Assembly: GCA_944474755.1 (NCBI GenBank)
Contig: OX104114.1
Coordinates: 45,635,070 to 45,699,069 of the forward strand
Source of the DNA: Limnoperna fortunei
Taxonomy: Eukaryota; Mollusca; Bivalvia; Mytilida; Modiolidae
DNA: 64,000 bases
Direction: 5' to 3'
Shown: in pieces, positions 1-26,200 of the stretch
How the letters are laid out: each line of letters begins with the position of its first letter
How positions within the stretch are numbered: the first letter of the stretch is position 1
Program-made: the position numbers and the translations under genes
The notes under the pieces: model-generated
Database searches by the model: none
Told to the model about the DNA's origin: nothing
The model's input: only the letters and a program-made list of their open reading frames with translations

Positions 1-2229
1 AAGGGTAATGTGTCATCACCAGCTATCATGTAAGTTAAGAATCTATAAATCAAGGCCAAGTTGTGTTATTAGTTAAGTTAAAGGTCATCAACAAGTGAGT
101 AAAGGGTAATGTGTCATCACCAGCTATCATGTAAGTTACGAATCTGTAAATCAAGGCCAAGTTGTGTTATTAGTTAAGTTAAAGGTCATCAACAAGTGAG
201 TTAAGGGTAATGTGTCATTACCAGCTATCATGTAAGTTAAGAATCTGTTAATCAAGGCCAAGTTGTGTTATTAGGTAAGTTAAAGGTCATCAACAAGTGA
301 GTTAAGGGTAATCTGTCATCACCAGGTATCATGTAAGTTAAGAATCTGTTAATCAAGGCCAAGTTGTGTTATGAGGTAAGTTAAAGGTCATCATCAAGTG
401 AGTTAAGGATAATGTGTCATCACCAGCTATCATGTTAGTTAAGAATCTGTAAATCAAGGCCAAGTTGTGTTATTAGGTAAGTTAAAGGTCATCAACAAGT
501 GAGTTAAGGGTAATCTGTCATCACCAGGTATCATGTAAGTTAAGAATCTGTTAATCAAGGCCAAGTTGTGTTATTAGGTAAGTTAAAGGTCATCATCAAG
601 TGAGTTAAGGATAATGTGTCATCACCAGCTATCATGTAAGTTAAAGAATCTGTAAATCAAGGGCAAGTTGTGTTATTAGGTAAGATAAAGGTCATCAACA
701 AGTGAGTAAAGGGTAATGTGTCATCACCAGCTATCATTTAAGTTAAGAATCTGTAAATCAAGGCCAAGTTGTGTTATTAGGTAAGTTAATGGTCATCAAC
801 AAGTGAGTTATGGGGAATGTGTCATCACCAGGTATCATGTAAGTTAAGAATCTGTAAATCAAGGCCAAGTTGTGTTATTAGGTAAGTTAAAGGTCATCAA
901 CAAGTTAGTTAAGGGTAATTTGTCATCACCAGCTATCATGTAAGTTAAGAATCTGTAATCAAGGCCAAGTTGTGTTATTAGGTAAGTTAAAGGTCATCAA
1001 CAAGTGAGTAAAGGGTAATGTGTCATCACCAGGTATCATGTAAGTTAAGAATCTGTAAATCAAGGCCAAGTTGTGTTATTAGGTAAGTTAAAGGTCATCA
1101 ACAAGTGAGTTAAGGGTAATGTGTCATCACCAGCTATCATGTAAGTTAAGAATCTGTAAATCAAGGCCAAGTTGTGTTATTAGGTAAGTTAAAGGTCATC
1201 AACAAGTGAGTTAAGGGTAATGTTTTATCACCAGCTATCATGTAAGTTAAGAATATGTAAATCAAGGCCAAGTTGTTTTATTTAGGTAAGTTAAAGGTCA
1301 TCATCAAGTGAGTTAAGGATAATGTGTCATCACCAGCTATCATGTAAGTTAAGAATCTGTAAATCAAGGCCAAGTTGTGTTATTAGGTAAGTTAAAGGTC
1401 ATCAACAAGTGAGTTAAGGGTAATCTGTCATCACCAGGTATCATGTAAGTTAAGAATCTGTTAATCAAGGCCAAGTTGTGTTATTAGGTAAGTTAAAGGT
1501 CATCATCAAGTGAGTTAAGGATAATGTGTCATCACCAGCTATCATGTAAGTTAAAGAATCTGTAAATCAAGGGCAAGTTGTGTTATTAGGTAAGATAAAG
1601 GTCATCAACAAGTGAGTAAAGGGTAATGTGTCATCACCAGCTATCATTTAAGTTAAGAATCTGTAAATCAAGGCCAAGTTGTGTTATTAGGTAAGTTAAT
1701 GGTCATCAACAAGTGAGTTATGGGGAATGTGTCATCACCAGGTATCATGTAAGTTAAGAATCTGTAAATCAAGGCCAAGTTGTGTTATTAGGTAAGTTAA
1801 AGGTCATCAACAAGTTAGTTAAGGGTAATTTGTCATCACCAGCTATCATGTAAGTTAAGAATCTGTAATCAAGGCCAAGTTGTGTTATTAGGTAAGTTAA
1901 AGGTCATCAACAAGTGAGTAAAGGGTAATGTGTCATCACCAGGTATCATGTAAGTTAAGAATCTGTAAATCAAGGCCAAGTTGTGTTATTAGGTAAGATA
2001 AAGGTCATCAACAAGTGAGTTAAGGGTAATGTGTCATCACCAGCTATCATGTAAGTTAAGAATCTGTAAATCAAGGCCAAGTTGTGTTATTAGGTAAGTT
2101 AAAGGTCATCAACAAGTGAGTTAAGGGTAATGTTTTATCACCAGCTATCATGTAAGTTAAGAATATGTAAATCAAGGCCAAGTTGTTTTATTTAGGTAAG
2201 GTAAAGGTCATCAACAAGTGAGTTAAGGG
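1..2229. repeat. Satellite array, ~101-bp monomer, with a 910-bp higher-order duplication
   Basis: About 22 head-to-tail copies of a 101-bp monomer, already in progress at base 1, so the array extends to the left. Each monomer has two sub-units that both begin with GTAAGTTAA (about 43 and 58 bp). Monomers differ by a few substitutions, and the same variants recur exactly 910 bp (nine monomers) apart: roughly 380-1290 is repeated at 1291-2200. This indicates a recent nine-monomer duplication on top of the older array. No open reading frame and no spacer-like unique sequence. Confidence 0.95.
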
Positions 2230-2720
2230 TGCTTGGGCTAAGACCCAAACGATATGTCACAAACAGTAGTTATATAAATTCTTAGTCCGTGGACCAACAC
2301 CGGCGATATGTCACCAACAGTAATTATGTAAGTTAGGGGTCAGTGGGTCAAGAGCAACGATATGTCACAAACAATAATGTAAATTAAGCGTCACCGGAAA
2401 GACGAACTATATGTCGTCAACAGTAATTATGTAAGTTAAGCGTCAGTGGAAAAGACCAACTATATGTCGCCAACAGTAATTATGTAAGTTAAGACCAAGG
2501 TCAACGTTATGTCACTAACAGTAATTGTGTAAGTTAAGCGTCAGTGGAAAAGACGAACTATATGTCGCCAACAGTAATTATGTAAGTTAAGTGACAAGGC
2601 CAACGTTATGTCATTAACAGTAATTATGTAAGTTAAGCGTCAGTGGAAAAGACCAACTATATGTTAGTTACGGGTCCTTAGACCAAGACAAACGATATGT
2701 CACTAAGGGCCAGAACCAAA
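2230..2720. repeat. Degenerate tandem repeat related to the satellite
   Basis: Irregular units of about 45-60 bp built around 'gtaagttaagcg', 'cagtggaaaagac' and 'atatgtc..caacagtaatta'. The shared gtaagttaag word links it to the preceding satellite; unit length varies, as at a decaying array edge. Confidence 0.85.
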
Positions 2721-4734
2721 GATGTGCTACCGCCAGTTTTCGTACAAATAATGTGTATGTATCATCTGTATGTAGAAAAACGGGCGAGCGAGATGTTCAA
2801 AAATGTAAACTATATATATAGGAACACAATTTAAAGTGACCCTCTTTAATTGATTTGCTAAAGCAGAAATAATACATGAACTAAATGTCGCCGAAGTAAT
2901 ATATGAGAACTTAATGTAGCAGAAATAATATATAAGAACTTAATGTCTGTGAAGCACAACTGATTCCTCTACAATTCTTATCCGTCATTTCTGTGTCCGT
3001 TGATAGACTGGAGACTTGTTTAAATGTTGCAAGTAATTTTTACATCTACACGATGAACAACTTTTTTGCAGACAAATGCTTATGATTCTTTTCTTATTAA
3101 AACATATTTTTGTTTAAAATTAAATCGGATTTGCACTGAATCGATTAACAATGACACGTTTGTTGAAAATTTAATAAAAAATGTTGAAAAATATTAACAA
3201 ATGAGTAAATGCGGAAAAATAAAAGTCTGTTAGTTATCGATACAGGAAGTTTCTAGGAACACTGTGCATACAAGGAAATTTTTTTACAAATTTGAAAAGT
3301 TTTTCCTGGTTTTTAAATAGTAAGTAACCATGTAACGGAAGTTGATCTCATGATATCAACTAAAACTTAACATTTTTTACTCGACCGTACGTTGTTAACA
3401 ATAGGAAATATTTAACACAACCGGAAACTGCAAACACTGTAAATTTGTGAATAAAAAGGATAAAACTGTCTGTATGAGTGCATGTCCGTTATATATCAAT
3501 TTCTCATAAATCGCAAAATCTTGTTAAACAGCTACTACTAAATAAAACATATGGTGGATGAAGATGAACTACATTTAATGCGTCAGTTTATAATTCGTGA
3601 CGTGTTTTGCACTAAAAATAAAATAATAAACAACGAAATGTCTTGCCTAGACGCTACATTTATATGAGTTGGTGGGCATTAAAAGAACAAAGAAATGGAT
3701 TGTATAGGGCTCTCAACTGGATGTCGGATACACTTACGCGCAAGTCAATTTGAACTTGCGTTTTGTGTGAAATGAAATGGAAATTGCGACGAATTACGGC
3801 AATTTATTTTATCACTGAAATAATTCGGTATTTTTATTTAGATTATTTTCACGAAAGTATTTTATCGTTGAGATGTGTCTTTTTGTATATAATAACAGTG
3901 TCTACTGAAAATGCAACCTAAACGAGGAAGAAATTTTCTCGTGCCGGATATTAAATAATATCTAATCTGTTGTAATTATAATTCTTATTTATAGAGCTAT
4001 ACGTATATTTAGTCAGCGTGGAGATAACGCGGTTTTTTTTGTGCAAGTCATACGAATTAAAATGACATATTTCGCATTTGTTTATTTTCTGACAAGATAT
4101 TACTAAATCAGATACAGTTAAAAGACAGCTCTCTGACCTGGATTACATTAGCGCGAATTGACCTTATATATGCGCGAAAAATTCCCACGAAAGCGCGAAA
4201 AAGTACATAAGCTCGAATAAATTACCAAGATCAATACAGTTAATTTTCAGGTAATCTTGTTTATTTACATGTTGAATACTTTATTTAACGAGAATTACCG
4301 CCTCCGATCCGTATAGTCAATTTCGAACTTGTTTATTATATTTTTATTTAAAAACTTGGCATTTGACATTAAGGTTCAATATATAAATATTTCATGAGCA
4401 TAACACATGTATGTTTGATGTGCATGAAATAATAATTATACCAGAAATACTTTGTGTAAATCCACCATAAATTATTTTTCTTACCTTTATTTGTCTCACT
4501 TAAAACTAGATCCATTTTGATAAAAAAGTCAAATTTTACTCAACTTATGTTGCTCACTGTTACCAGCTGTTAATAATTGCCCAAAGAATTCGGAATGATT
4601 ATACTGGGTGTGTAACAATATCTTTAAAATACATTAAGAATAAATATATACCGTAAATTCATTTAATTGTTTTATTAATTTAATTATTGTAACTTGACAT
4701 TAAAATTACAGGATTGTTTGTTTTGTTTTAATGA
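2721..4734. other. AT-rich non-coding stretch
   Basis: No exon, RNA gene or repeat that I can support. The only local structure is a short direct repetition near 2870-2950 (forms of 'aataatatatgagaacttaatgt'). Confidence 0.6.
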
Positions 4735-4978
4735 TGTTTAACACCACTTTCAGCAATTTTTAGCTATTTCATGGCGTCCAGTTTTTATTGGATAAGGAAG
4801 CCGGAGTACCCGGAGAGAACTCCCGACCTTCGGAAGGAAAACTGGCAATCCTTGTCAATAAAGATTGAAGTCGGGTACACCCTGCCTGCAGTGAGACTCG
4901 GACCTGCAACACGTTGACAGACCACATGATCATTGGTAGACGAACTACCTTACGTACCACTCGGCCACAGGGCCCCTC
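4735..4978 (-). mobile_element. tRNA-derived SINE (minus strand)
   Basis: On the minus strand it starts with a tRNA-like head (GGCCCTGTGGCCGAGTGG, then a degenerate B box) and continues through the same body as the better copy at 12117-12381, ending in the 'gaaatagctaaaaattgctgaaa..gtgttaaac' tail. Several substitutions in the head and B box suggest an old copy. Confidence 0.85.
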
Positions 4979-5153
4979 AAAAATACAGGAATAGATTTTT
5001 GTCGCTTTCTTCGCGCTTTAGTAAAGTCAGTTATTCCTTAAATTCGCTCTTTGGTAATGATGTGCATAATCATACGCTAAACTTCTGCCTAAACTAGGAC
5101 ATATCACTTTAAGTTGAGAAAATTCCTTAACTGGTTTGTTATCTTATTTTAAG

Positions 5154-18277
<13,124 letters not shown>

Positions 18278-18290
18278 TTAGCAATTTTGT

Positions 18291-18296
18291 AATAAA
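18291..18296 (+). promoter_or_regulatory. Poly(A) signal AATAAA of the mosaic protease gene
   Basis: Canonical AATAAA 13 bases after the stop codon at 18275-18277. Confidence 0.65.
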
Positions 18297-18299
18297 AAT

Positions 18300-19145
18300 A
18301 TCAATAACATTTGTACTAAAGACTATACTAGATTATACAAACAAAACTGTGTGATACAATGCTAAAACGACATGAAATACGGAGGAAGCTACAATGCTGG
18401 TAACATATCCCGTATATTTATGGCCTAAAGAAAGTAGTGGCGACAATTCTGCAGAAAACGCAAAATTCGATTTTTCTTAATTTGTCATATTTACTTGTTC
18501 TTTTAATGGTTAGTCCTCGACAGAGCGTCAACGTAATATTTGTCATTTAAACAGGAAAGCATTTTTCGCTAAACCATTGACATATAACAAATACGAGAGG
18601 AGACTCTACATGATCTTATTACCTAACAATTACACCTCAACATTGTTTTCCCTCATTTCATTATCTGGTAGTGAGTGGGTTTTGTCTTTGATACTTTGTT
18701 ATCTCAAGTACGACATTTTGAAACATAACAATTTATTATTTCTATTCAAATACGGAAAATTCGTCTTCTTTAATCGTGTTCTAAAAACGCAAAGAATAAA
18801 ATTTTACCCGTTTGTCAAATCTTATTTTATCAGTATAGAGTCTCATGTAGATATGTTAAATCATACGGTAAAATACCGAGTATAAAAATGGAAATCACAT
18901 ACTTCTGAATTGTAATCAAAATAACAGAAACTATGTAGTTAATTAAATAGCCTTGCCAAACAGAAAATTCACAAACATAAAAGTCAGTAATCAAAACATA
19001 CGAAGCCAATCAGCAAGAACCCCTCAAAACATATTAATGACATCATATGTCCAGAAAGGCTACATACCTGGCGACTTTAGATGATGCGATTAGTATTCTA
19101 ATTTTCTAGACAGCGGTCACATCTGTTGACTATAAAGCTACTCCA
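18300..19145. other. Non-coding interval
   Basis: No exon or repeat recognised. A 102-codon open frame at 18577-18885 has low-complexity, Phe/Tyr/Leu-rich content and no domain; treated as chance. Confidence 0.5.
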
Positions 19146-19330
19146 ACATGGTTTGTTGTACCTAGATGGGTGTAGCTATATGGAATATTTTTCGAAGTCA
19201 TATGTAGTTTTTCCTATTGCTGAATTTACTTTGTCCTAGACATGACAATCGGTGACTCGACGGATGTGTAATTAGAGGCATGTACTTCTTACTCGTCCGG
19301 ACCTGAGTGCGCCCATGCTTTTATCGGGTA
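19146..19330 (+). repeat. Dispersed repeat, copy B (unclassified)
   Basis: Partner of 16467-16643 in the same orientation, with a 10-15 bp variable patch in the middle. Confidence 0.8.
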
Positions 19331-19567
19331 ACTCATTTTTTTGTTTCGATGTTTATTTTTGAATGTTTGTAATCGTCCACCAATTCCTGCTCTTGTTGTT
19401 CGGTCGGTTTCACTCCTATATCATCTCCGCATGTTTATCAAAAGTAATAGAAACCCTTTTAAGCGCTGGATATGGGGATATGGTTCCAGTTAATATTTCT
19501 TTTTGCTCAATTAAACTTGCCGCAAACACATTTAATTCGGTGATAGGAAATGGGGTTTTCAATTCAA

Positions 19568-19678
19568 TCTAATTAAAATTAAATCTTTCACTTGCTCCCC
19601 CTTTTTGCCATGGTCGCTGCGTGTAACGACAAATAACAAAAAGGAGGGGTGCAAGTGAAAGATATAACTTTAATTAGA
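19568..19678. mobile_element. 111-bp foldback element
   Basis: Two arms of about 40 bp (starting TCTAATTAAA and containing 'tctttcacttgc') in inverted orientation around a loop of about 30 bp. A small hairpin MITE. Confidence 0.8.
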
Positions 19679-19679
19679 T

Positions 19680-22600
19680 TTTTCAATAGTAATTGAGTGA
19701 TTATTATTATTGACAATGTATTAGAAATGATTTTCTTTCAAATCTGCTATAGGTTATTTTTATAACGCACACATTATAGAATAACTATTGCATTAAAAAT
19801 AGTCGGTGGTACAAAAAAGTTTTGAGTATAACAGACACAGTCATTAAAAAATGTTAAATCTCCCGAATGACCCCTTATATCTCAAAATCCATATTGAAAA
19901 GAAACAGTATAGATTCAAAGTTGTCCCTTCTCAACGGAAGGTTACAAGACATTTTACACTTTATACTGCTATTTAGTAACAAGTATATTGCAAAATATTT
20001 ACATGATTATTTATTCACAGTTGAATATAATTTGAGTTTTCATAACTCAAATCATTGCATTGTATCACACGTGGGGTTATAACTAATTTCAGGTACTGTT
20101 TACTGAGCTATTGCGCGATAATGTTTGCATTAACCGAAGTAAGTACTTTCTATCTGTAATATTGTTTTGATTATTTTTCAGGTGAAAAAACAGTATGTTT
20201 TGTATTGCGAAATGTAATAATTTTGTTCTTTGCATTTGAATAAAAATATTATTCTGTTCATATATTATTACGCGATCAAGCTGGCTAGGTAAACGATCAT
20301 ATTGTTGTATTAATCACATTATGTGCACGTGATTATGTGTCATAACCATTCATTGTAAATGTCTTGAACAAATAAACATTTCGCACTATTTCGTACTATT
20401 ATCATAAATGCACATTAAAACTGCTCTCATCTGAATTTAATTATATAATTAACGCATTGTAAATATGTCCAATATTATATCATAAATGCACATTCAATCT
20501 GCTTTCATCTGAACTGTAAATTGTATAATTAACGCATTGTAAGTATGTCCAACAATAATGAACTTCTTCTTGCTACTGTTTTAATGGTGTATTAAACAAT
20601 TTTCGCGATGTAAACAGTTAATAATCCATGGCTGCCTGTGCTGCTGCAGCTGATCATCATGATGTCCTAACAGTAAACACGATTTACACATGTACATCTT
20701 TGCAAAATAAAATAATACATAAATCAAGGTATTCAGAATTTCGAATATTTTTAAAACAAACGAAAACCAGTCCTTTATCCCAATTCGGATTGCAGATTTA
20801 ACAAACGGTACAAATGTAAATAATTTGGGACAAAGATGATGGGGCGTTGATGAGGTCTCATTCCATCGTAAATGTTGCATTTTAAAGAAAAACATGTCGT
20901 CAAACTTTCAAGTCGAATATTTATTCAGTGAACACTGAAAGTCTCAATAAATTATTTCCTGTACAGAAAATGTATCAATGTCGATGTTTTGGAGACGGAA
21001 GGTTCACCCAATCTTGACATTTGAGTTTTGACCTTGCATACATTACTTTTAATAGTTGTGTACAGTACTGCCCAAATTTACCATGTCGCTTTCTTGCATC
21101 AAGTACTTTTGAGTTTATAAATAATCATTATTAAACACACCCGGAAAATATTCTTTTGATGATTTTTCTTATTAATAAATTGTTGTATTGTATGAAGACA
21201 GAAATATAGTCTCGATAAAAATTGTTATTTGTTACAAAATATGTGGCCTTGATTGCATGTCGCCAAAAACCTATTAATGTATGTAACAAAACTCCTGAAC
21301 ATAACTGAAATACTGCTCGCTGGACATAAAGCAAACATCCATCCAAACAATCAATCTATTTTCTCTATAAAGCATGACCAATACACGTTTATTGACGTTC
21401 TTTTATTGGTTCTAGATCAAGTTGAATCTAATTATCATCATAACAAATGCTTATCTATGTTTCATTTAAATTGTTGTCAGCAACGAATTAAACAGCGAAA
21501 TTTATTGTGTCACGTTTAAGAAATTAAGGTTTTCTTTTTGTCTTCCCGTTAAATACGTACATGACGTATTGTTCAATTCTTATTATTTCATTATACCTGC
21601 ATTTACATACTCAAAACTGCATACCAGTATATAGGGAAATGACAATAAGACACAAAGATATAAATAAAACACGAGGATTTGGAATTCCGGATACATATAT
21701 TTATAGCAATTTTATTTCCTTTCTATGTACAATGAAGCGTAATAATTATTCAGGTAAGTGTGTGAAGATAGTGTGGAAGTATGTATTGAAATAGATCAAA
21801 CCGTTCTTTTCAGTTCTCATGTTGTTTTTATGTTTTAAAATTTATAACGACTTGAAATTAAGGTGAAAGTTAAAAAATAAGATTACTTTTGTTCATTACA
21901 GATTCGTCATGATCTAAATATAGAATGATATGAGTGGTCTATTTTTATTTATTTTAATAGATATTAATATAATTCAGGGATATACAGGTATGGTACACAA
22001 ATTAATATTACTGTTATTTAATGTATTATTGCAAAAAGAAAGTCTGAAGCAGTAGTCAAGTCGTTTACTGTGTTAGTTTTGGCAAATATTTATACATAAT
22101 TGATATAGTATTGAATACATAACATACGGGACACGTGATTTGCGACAACACGAATGTATGTGTGCCAAGTGTTGATGTTAAAAATTCAAATGTTTTTGTT
22201 GTGCCAAGTTTTTAGTGTTTTATAGATATTATTTAAATCCCCGAAAAGATCAGAACATAATAATTCATTATGGGATATTATTTCCCCTGAAAACAAATCT
22301 GCCTATAAAATAAATACACAAAAGATTTAGTAATCTGTGTTGGCATACTGCTTGTTATGTATGAACGTAGTAGATATCCTCTTATGTCCTTTACTTTTTG
22401 TCAAAATATGTTATATTAACATAAAATCAACTCAGAAAATGAAATGTAAATCCTCTTGTCAATGAGGCATATACTATGAACAATTCTCTCAATAAGGAGG
22501 GAACATATACTTGGTATACCTCTGTTAGTAGTATTTGTAAAGAATTGGGATTAAATTTCCAAAATTAAGAAAATCAGGTGAAATCTTTTAAAAAGGATTA

Positions 22601-23280
22601 ATGCTTTTTGAAGAAATATTTCAATACAATAACGAACGAGAAGTATCACAACCGATTTTTAATATACTTAAATCATTAATTGATAGTTCTCAAGTCTTTC
22701 TTTATAGTAATTTAAAAAAAAAATAAAGTGTGAAGACTATTTGCAATTTTCTACAAACTTTAAAGGAAGGCAAATAATATCAGAATATTGAGCCAGTGAT
22801 CATAAATTAGATATAGAAACTGGTAGACACAAAAATATTCCAAGAAATGAAAAAATCTGTTACTCTGTGGCATCTTTTTGTCCTACAGTGTAAAAATAAC
22901 TCAACTATTAGAATAAATTCTTTTTGAATATAAATGATCTTAAAGCAACTTTTGTGCATGGTCAACCACTGAAAAGTTTACGTTTATTTTTATTCTTCAA
23001 CCTGAACTTTTGACATATCTAGAAAACGTTTTAAAGCAATCTATCATTTTGCGAAGCTAGGATGTATGTGTGTTCAGTTCAATACATATTATGTATCTTG
23101 GTTTTGTATATATGTCATCTGTATTGTATTTGCTTGACCCTTAAGGGTGTATTTTACAAACCAAGTTATTATCATATAAAAGTTTGTAGACACTCCAATA
23201 ATACTGAATACTAGTAACATATTAAAGTATTTCCATAAATTATGAACGTATAAGTAATGCCTAGATTTTCCTAAATTTTA
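19680..23280. other. AT-rich intergenic region
   Basis: No confident exon. A tandem duplication of about 75-79 bp lies at 20400-20553 ('cataaatgcacatt' to 'gcattgtaa.tatgtcca'). A pyrimidine-rich acceptor at 23280-23281 suggests that an untranslated first exon of the following gene lies somewhere in this interval. Confidence 0.5.
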
Positions 23281-23288
23281 GACAAACA

Positions 23289-26200
23289 ATGGGATGTTGT
23301 TTCAGTAGAGGTAAATATGTTAATTACTAAGAAATAATTTTAATTTAAGCCTTGTCCATTATTCTGCATAAATAATTGAACAAGTATAAAATTATTTCTT
23401 CAAAACCATTGAATAATTGATTACTTGATCGAATCGTTACTTTTTTGTATTACCTGACCTACACAACGAATATACGGGTAAACATGACATAAAGATTTAC
23501 TTTAATTATAAGACACTATTGTTTAGAGTTTCTTAATTTAAATATATGAAATCAATAATTTTATCAGCAAAATTTTAACTTTTGAAGAAGATATTTTAAT
23601 TAAAAATTGTATAGCTTTAGATGTTAAAAAGTCCCACTTTGTGTTTTCAGACCATGGAGGAAGTAGGAGAAGAGATATATATGTTGAAAATATAGTCCAT
23701 GGAGACGATAATGTTATCGTTGATAACACTAACAGAGCGTTCAGTTCACAACAAACCAACAGAACATCAGATGATACAAATGGTATGTTTAGTTTTTTCG
23801 ATGAAAAGTAGTATAACACCAAACATATTTCACTGTCTTCCCCGTGATACTTTGTATGTTGATCAGGGTTTGTGAGTGTTTGTTTCGCCATGGCTTTGGA
23901 ATTTCATTTTTGGTTTTCGTACTTAAGATGACATCTCTGTATTGCTGTGTTACTAACTACTTAGTATTTGACATGTAAATATATATACGACGTTTTTACA
24001 TGTGTAGTATACTTGCTCATACTTTAGGTCGTAATGCACAGTACCTCAACAAGTTGTAAATGATCCTCAATAAAACTGATCGATATGATACATTTAAACA
24101 AATTGCTGACAGTGTCGTTACCCAACATTCAAACAATCGAATACTAGTATTTCTTCTTTTGTTTTAGGCGCGCGATCAACAATATTAACTGCACAGAATA
24201 TAATTCACGGGAAACGCAATAAAATCATTAAAGGAGGTACAATTCAAGATACATGTAGTACTAACAGACAATGTAGATCATCTGCAAATGGTAGGTAAAT
24301 GTAATTTATTAACAACATATTTTTAAGTTTTAGCGCCCCTGATGTGTGGTGAATAGACTACACGCGGTTAAATTTTTTAACCTTGGTTTTTTTATGACAT
24401 TTTACTAGTTCCCGATGATATCACTAGCCCAGTAGTACACTTCTGTTATGACAAGAATATAATTATTTCTTCAAGTGAAATAGTCAATAGTCTAAATAAT
24501 TTACTTCCCTGAAATTTAGATAATGATTCTAACACTCTAACGTTTTTTATTGCTGGACTATAAAGTTTTTAAAGTTTTATGATAAAAACTCTATGTACAA
24601 ACTTGGTCTGATATATGACATTTCATTTTAATTCAAGATTTTTTAAAAGTATTTCTCTATTTGATTAAGGTACGGCCTCACAACAAGGAGACTTTTTAAA
24701 GAAACAAGATGACAAGGATTTCATAAGAAACAGAAGGATTGTTTCAAAAGCTTCAAGATCCGTTGGTATAGTTCGAGGACCAAGTGGCGGAGGTACTGGG
24801 TTTAGAGTTGGAGACAATTACGTTATGACAGCCTTACATGTTGTAACTGACAATATAAGTAAGTACCAATAAGACGTAATTACATGTTTAGTAAAACCAA
24901 ATTCGCTATGTCATTAGTTATTCTTGACAATTATGTCTTGCATTCCACTATTAACACTCGATTTAAAGTGTAGGTACAAGTTCTACTCTAATTTATTAAG
25001 ACGATCGGATTCAATCAGTATTTTAAGATCTATTGTTTTGACAAGTTGTCCTGTACATTGTTATGTCGATTATGCTATCAGAATAATGGGAAGTCGAATA
25101 AGACATTATAACATAGTTATATATGTTAAACACAAAAAAGAGAAAATTTTAGTTACTATATTTTGCTCATTGAACACATCTTGGAGTTATTCCCTATTTT
25201 CGGAATACAAGAGTTACTTCCCATTTTCAAGAGTTGTCTTTCATAACAGCAGGTATCTAGTATTGAACAGATGTGGGAAAATCACGTTTTCATTTTTTAA
25301 AATAATGTCTGTGGACTGATTCATCCAGTACAACTAAAAAAAAACTGCAGAATAAGTTTGCACATCATAATAGATTTTACCGGATACTTTGCTATATTTG
25401 AATAAAAATATTGAAGAAAAACAACTTTTCACCCACAGTAGGTACTATAAAGTACCTACTGTAAAAGAACAATAACTCTGCAAATGGGAGATAAATCTTT
25501 TTTACCGCAAGTAGGGAATAAAACCCTTGTAACAATTGTGTCAGTAGTCAGCATATATTTTCTTCAAACATAACAAGGGGTTATTAATGAAGAATGTTTT
25601 TGACGAATCAGTTATGAAGAAGAACAGTTTTAATTTTTTACTACATTTATTATTTACTCCTTTTTACGGTAAAAGGGTTGACATATACAAGTTTATTTTA
25701 CAGAGGATCTACAGAATCCAAACGAGGAGGAACTTGACTACACCAAAGTAAAAGATAAGAATTTTTTTATTGAGTTTGAATATTTAAAACACCATCAGAA
25801 GCATGATCCCCAGTATATATTTAACTTCAAGGATCTTGTGTATAAAAATAAAGAACTAGACACTGCCATTCTAGAGTTGCAGCCTGAGCCAGAGAAGTCA
25901 TTTCCTCCTTCCATTAACATCTTCGCACCATTACAGAATGGCAGACCAGTGTATTTAATTGGTCATCCAAACAGTGAACCGCTGATGGACGACCCAAAAA
26001 TTGAAATCTGTGATTATGATTGGTGTTTAAAAGAAGTAGAAAAGTCGATTCGATGGGCAAATAATAATCTCAAGAATAACATACCTCACTATGAAGGCAT
26101 AGAAGATAGAAAGAAGACTCTTTTTCATTGTGCTTCTCAACATGGGGCGTCTGGTGCTTTAGGGGTAATGGTAACGCCACATCATGAAGAACCCATCGGT

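Noticed and set aside
1..2229. CRISPR-like regular repeats
   Set aside because: The whole 101-bp unit is repeated, with no unique spacers, in a eukaryotic context; it is a satellite.
18577..18885. 102-codon frame downstream of the mosaic protease
   Set aside because: Composition typical of AT-rich non-coding DNA; no domain, no splice or poly(A) context.
21732..21753. Alternative first exon (ATG, seven codons, CAG|GTAAGTG) for the RHIM-like protease
   Set aside because: The phase would fit exon 2, but the run is too short to separate from chance; the MGCC exon at 23289 is much more convincing.
24924..25319. 131-codon frame
   Set aside because: Lies in intron 4 of the RHIM-like protease gene, has no domain, and both flanking splice sites are well supported.
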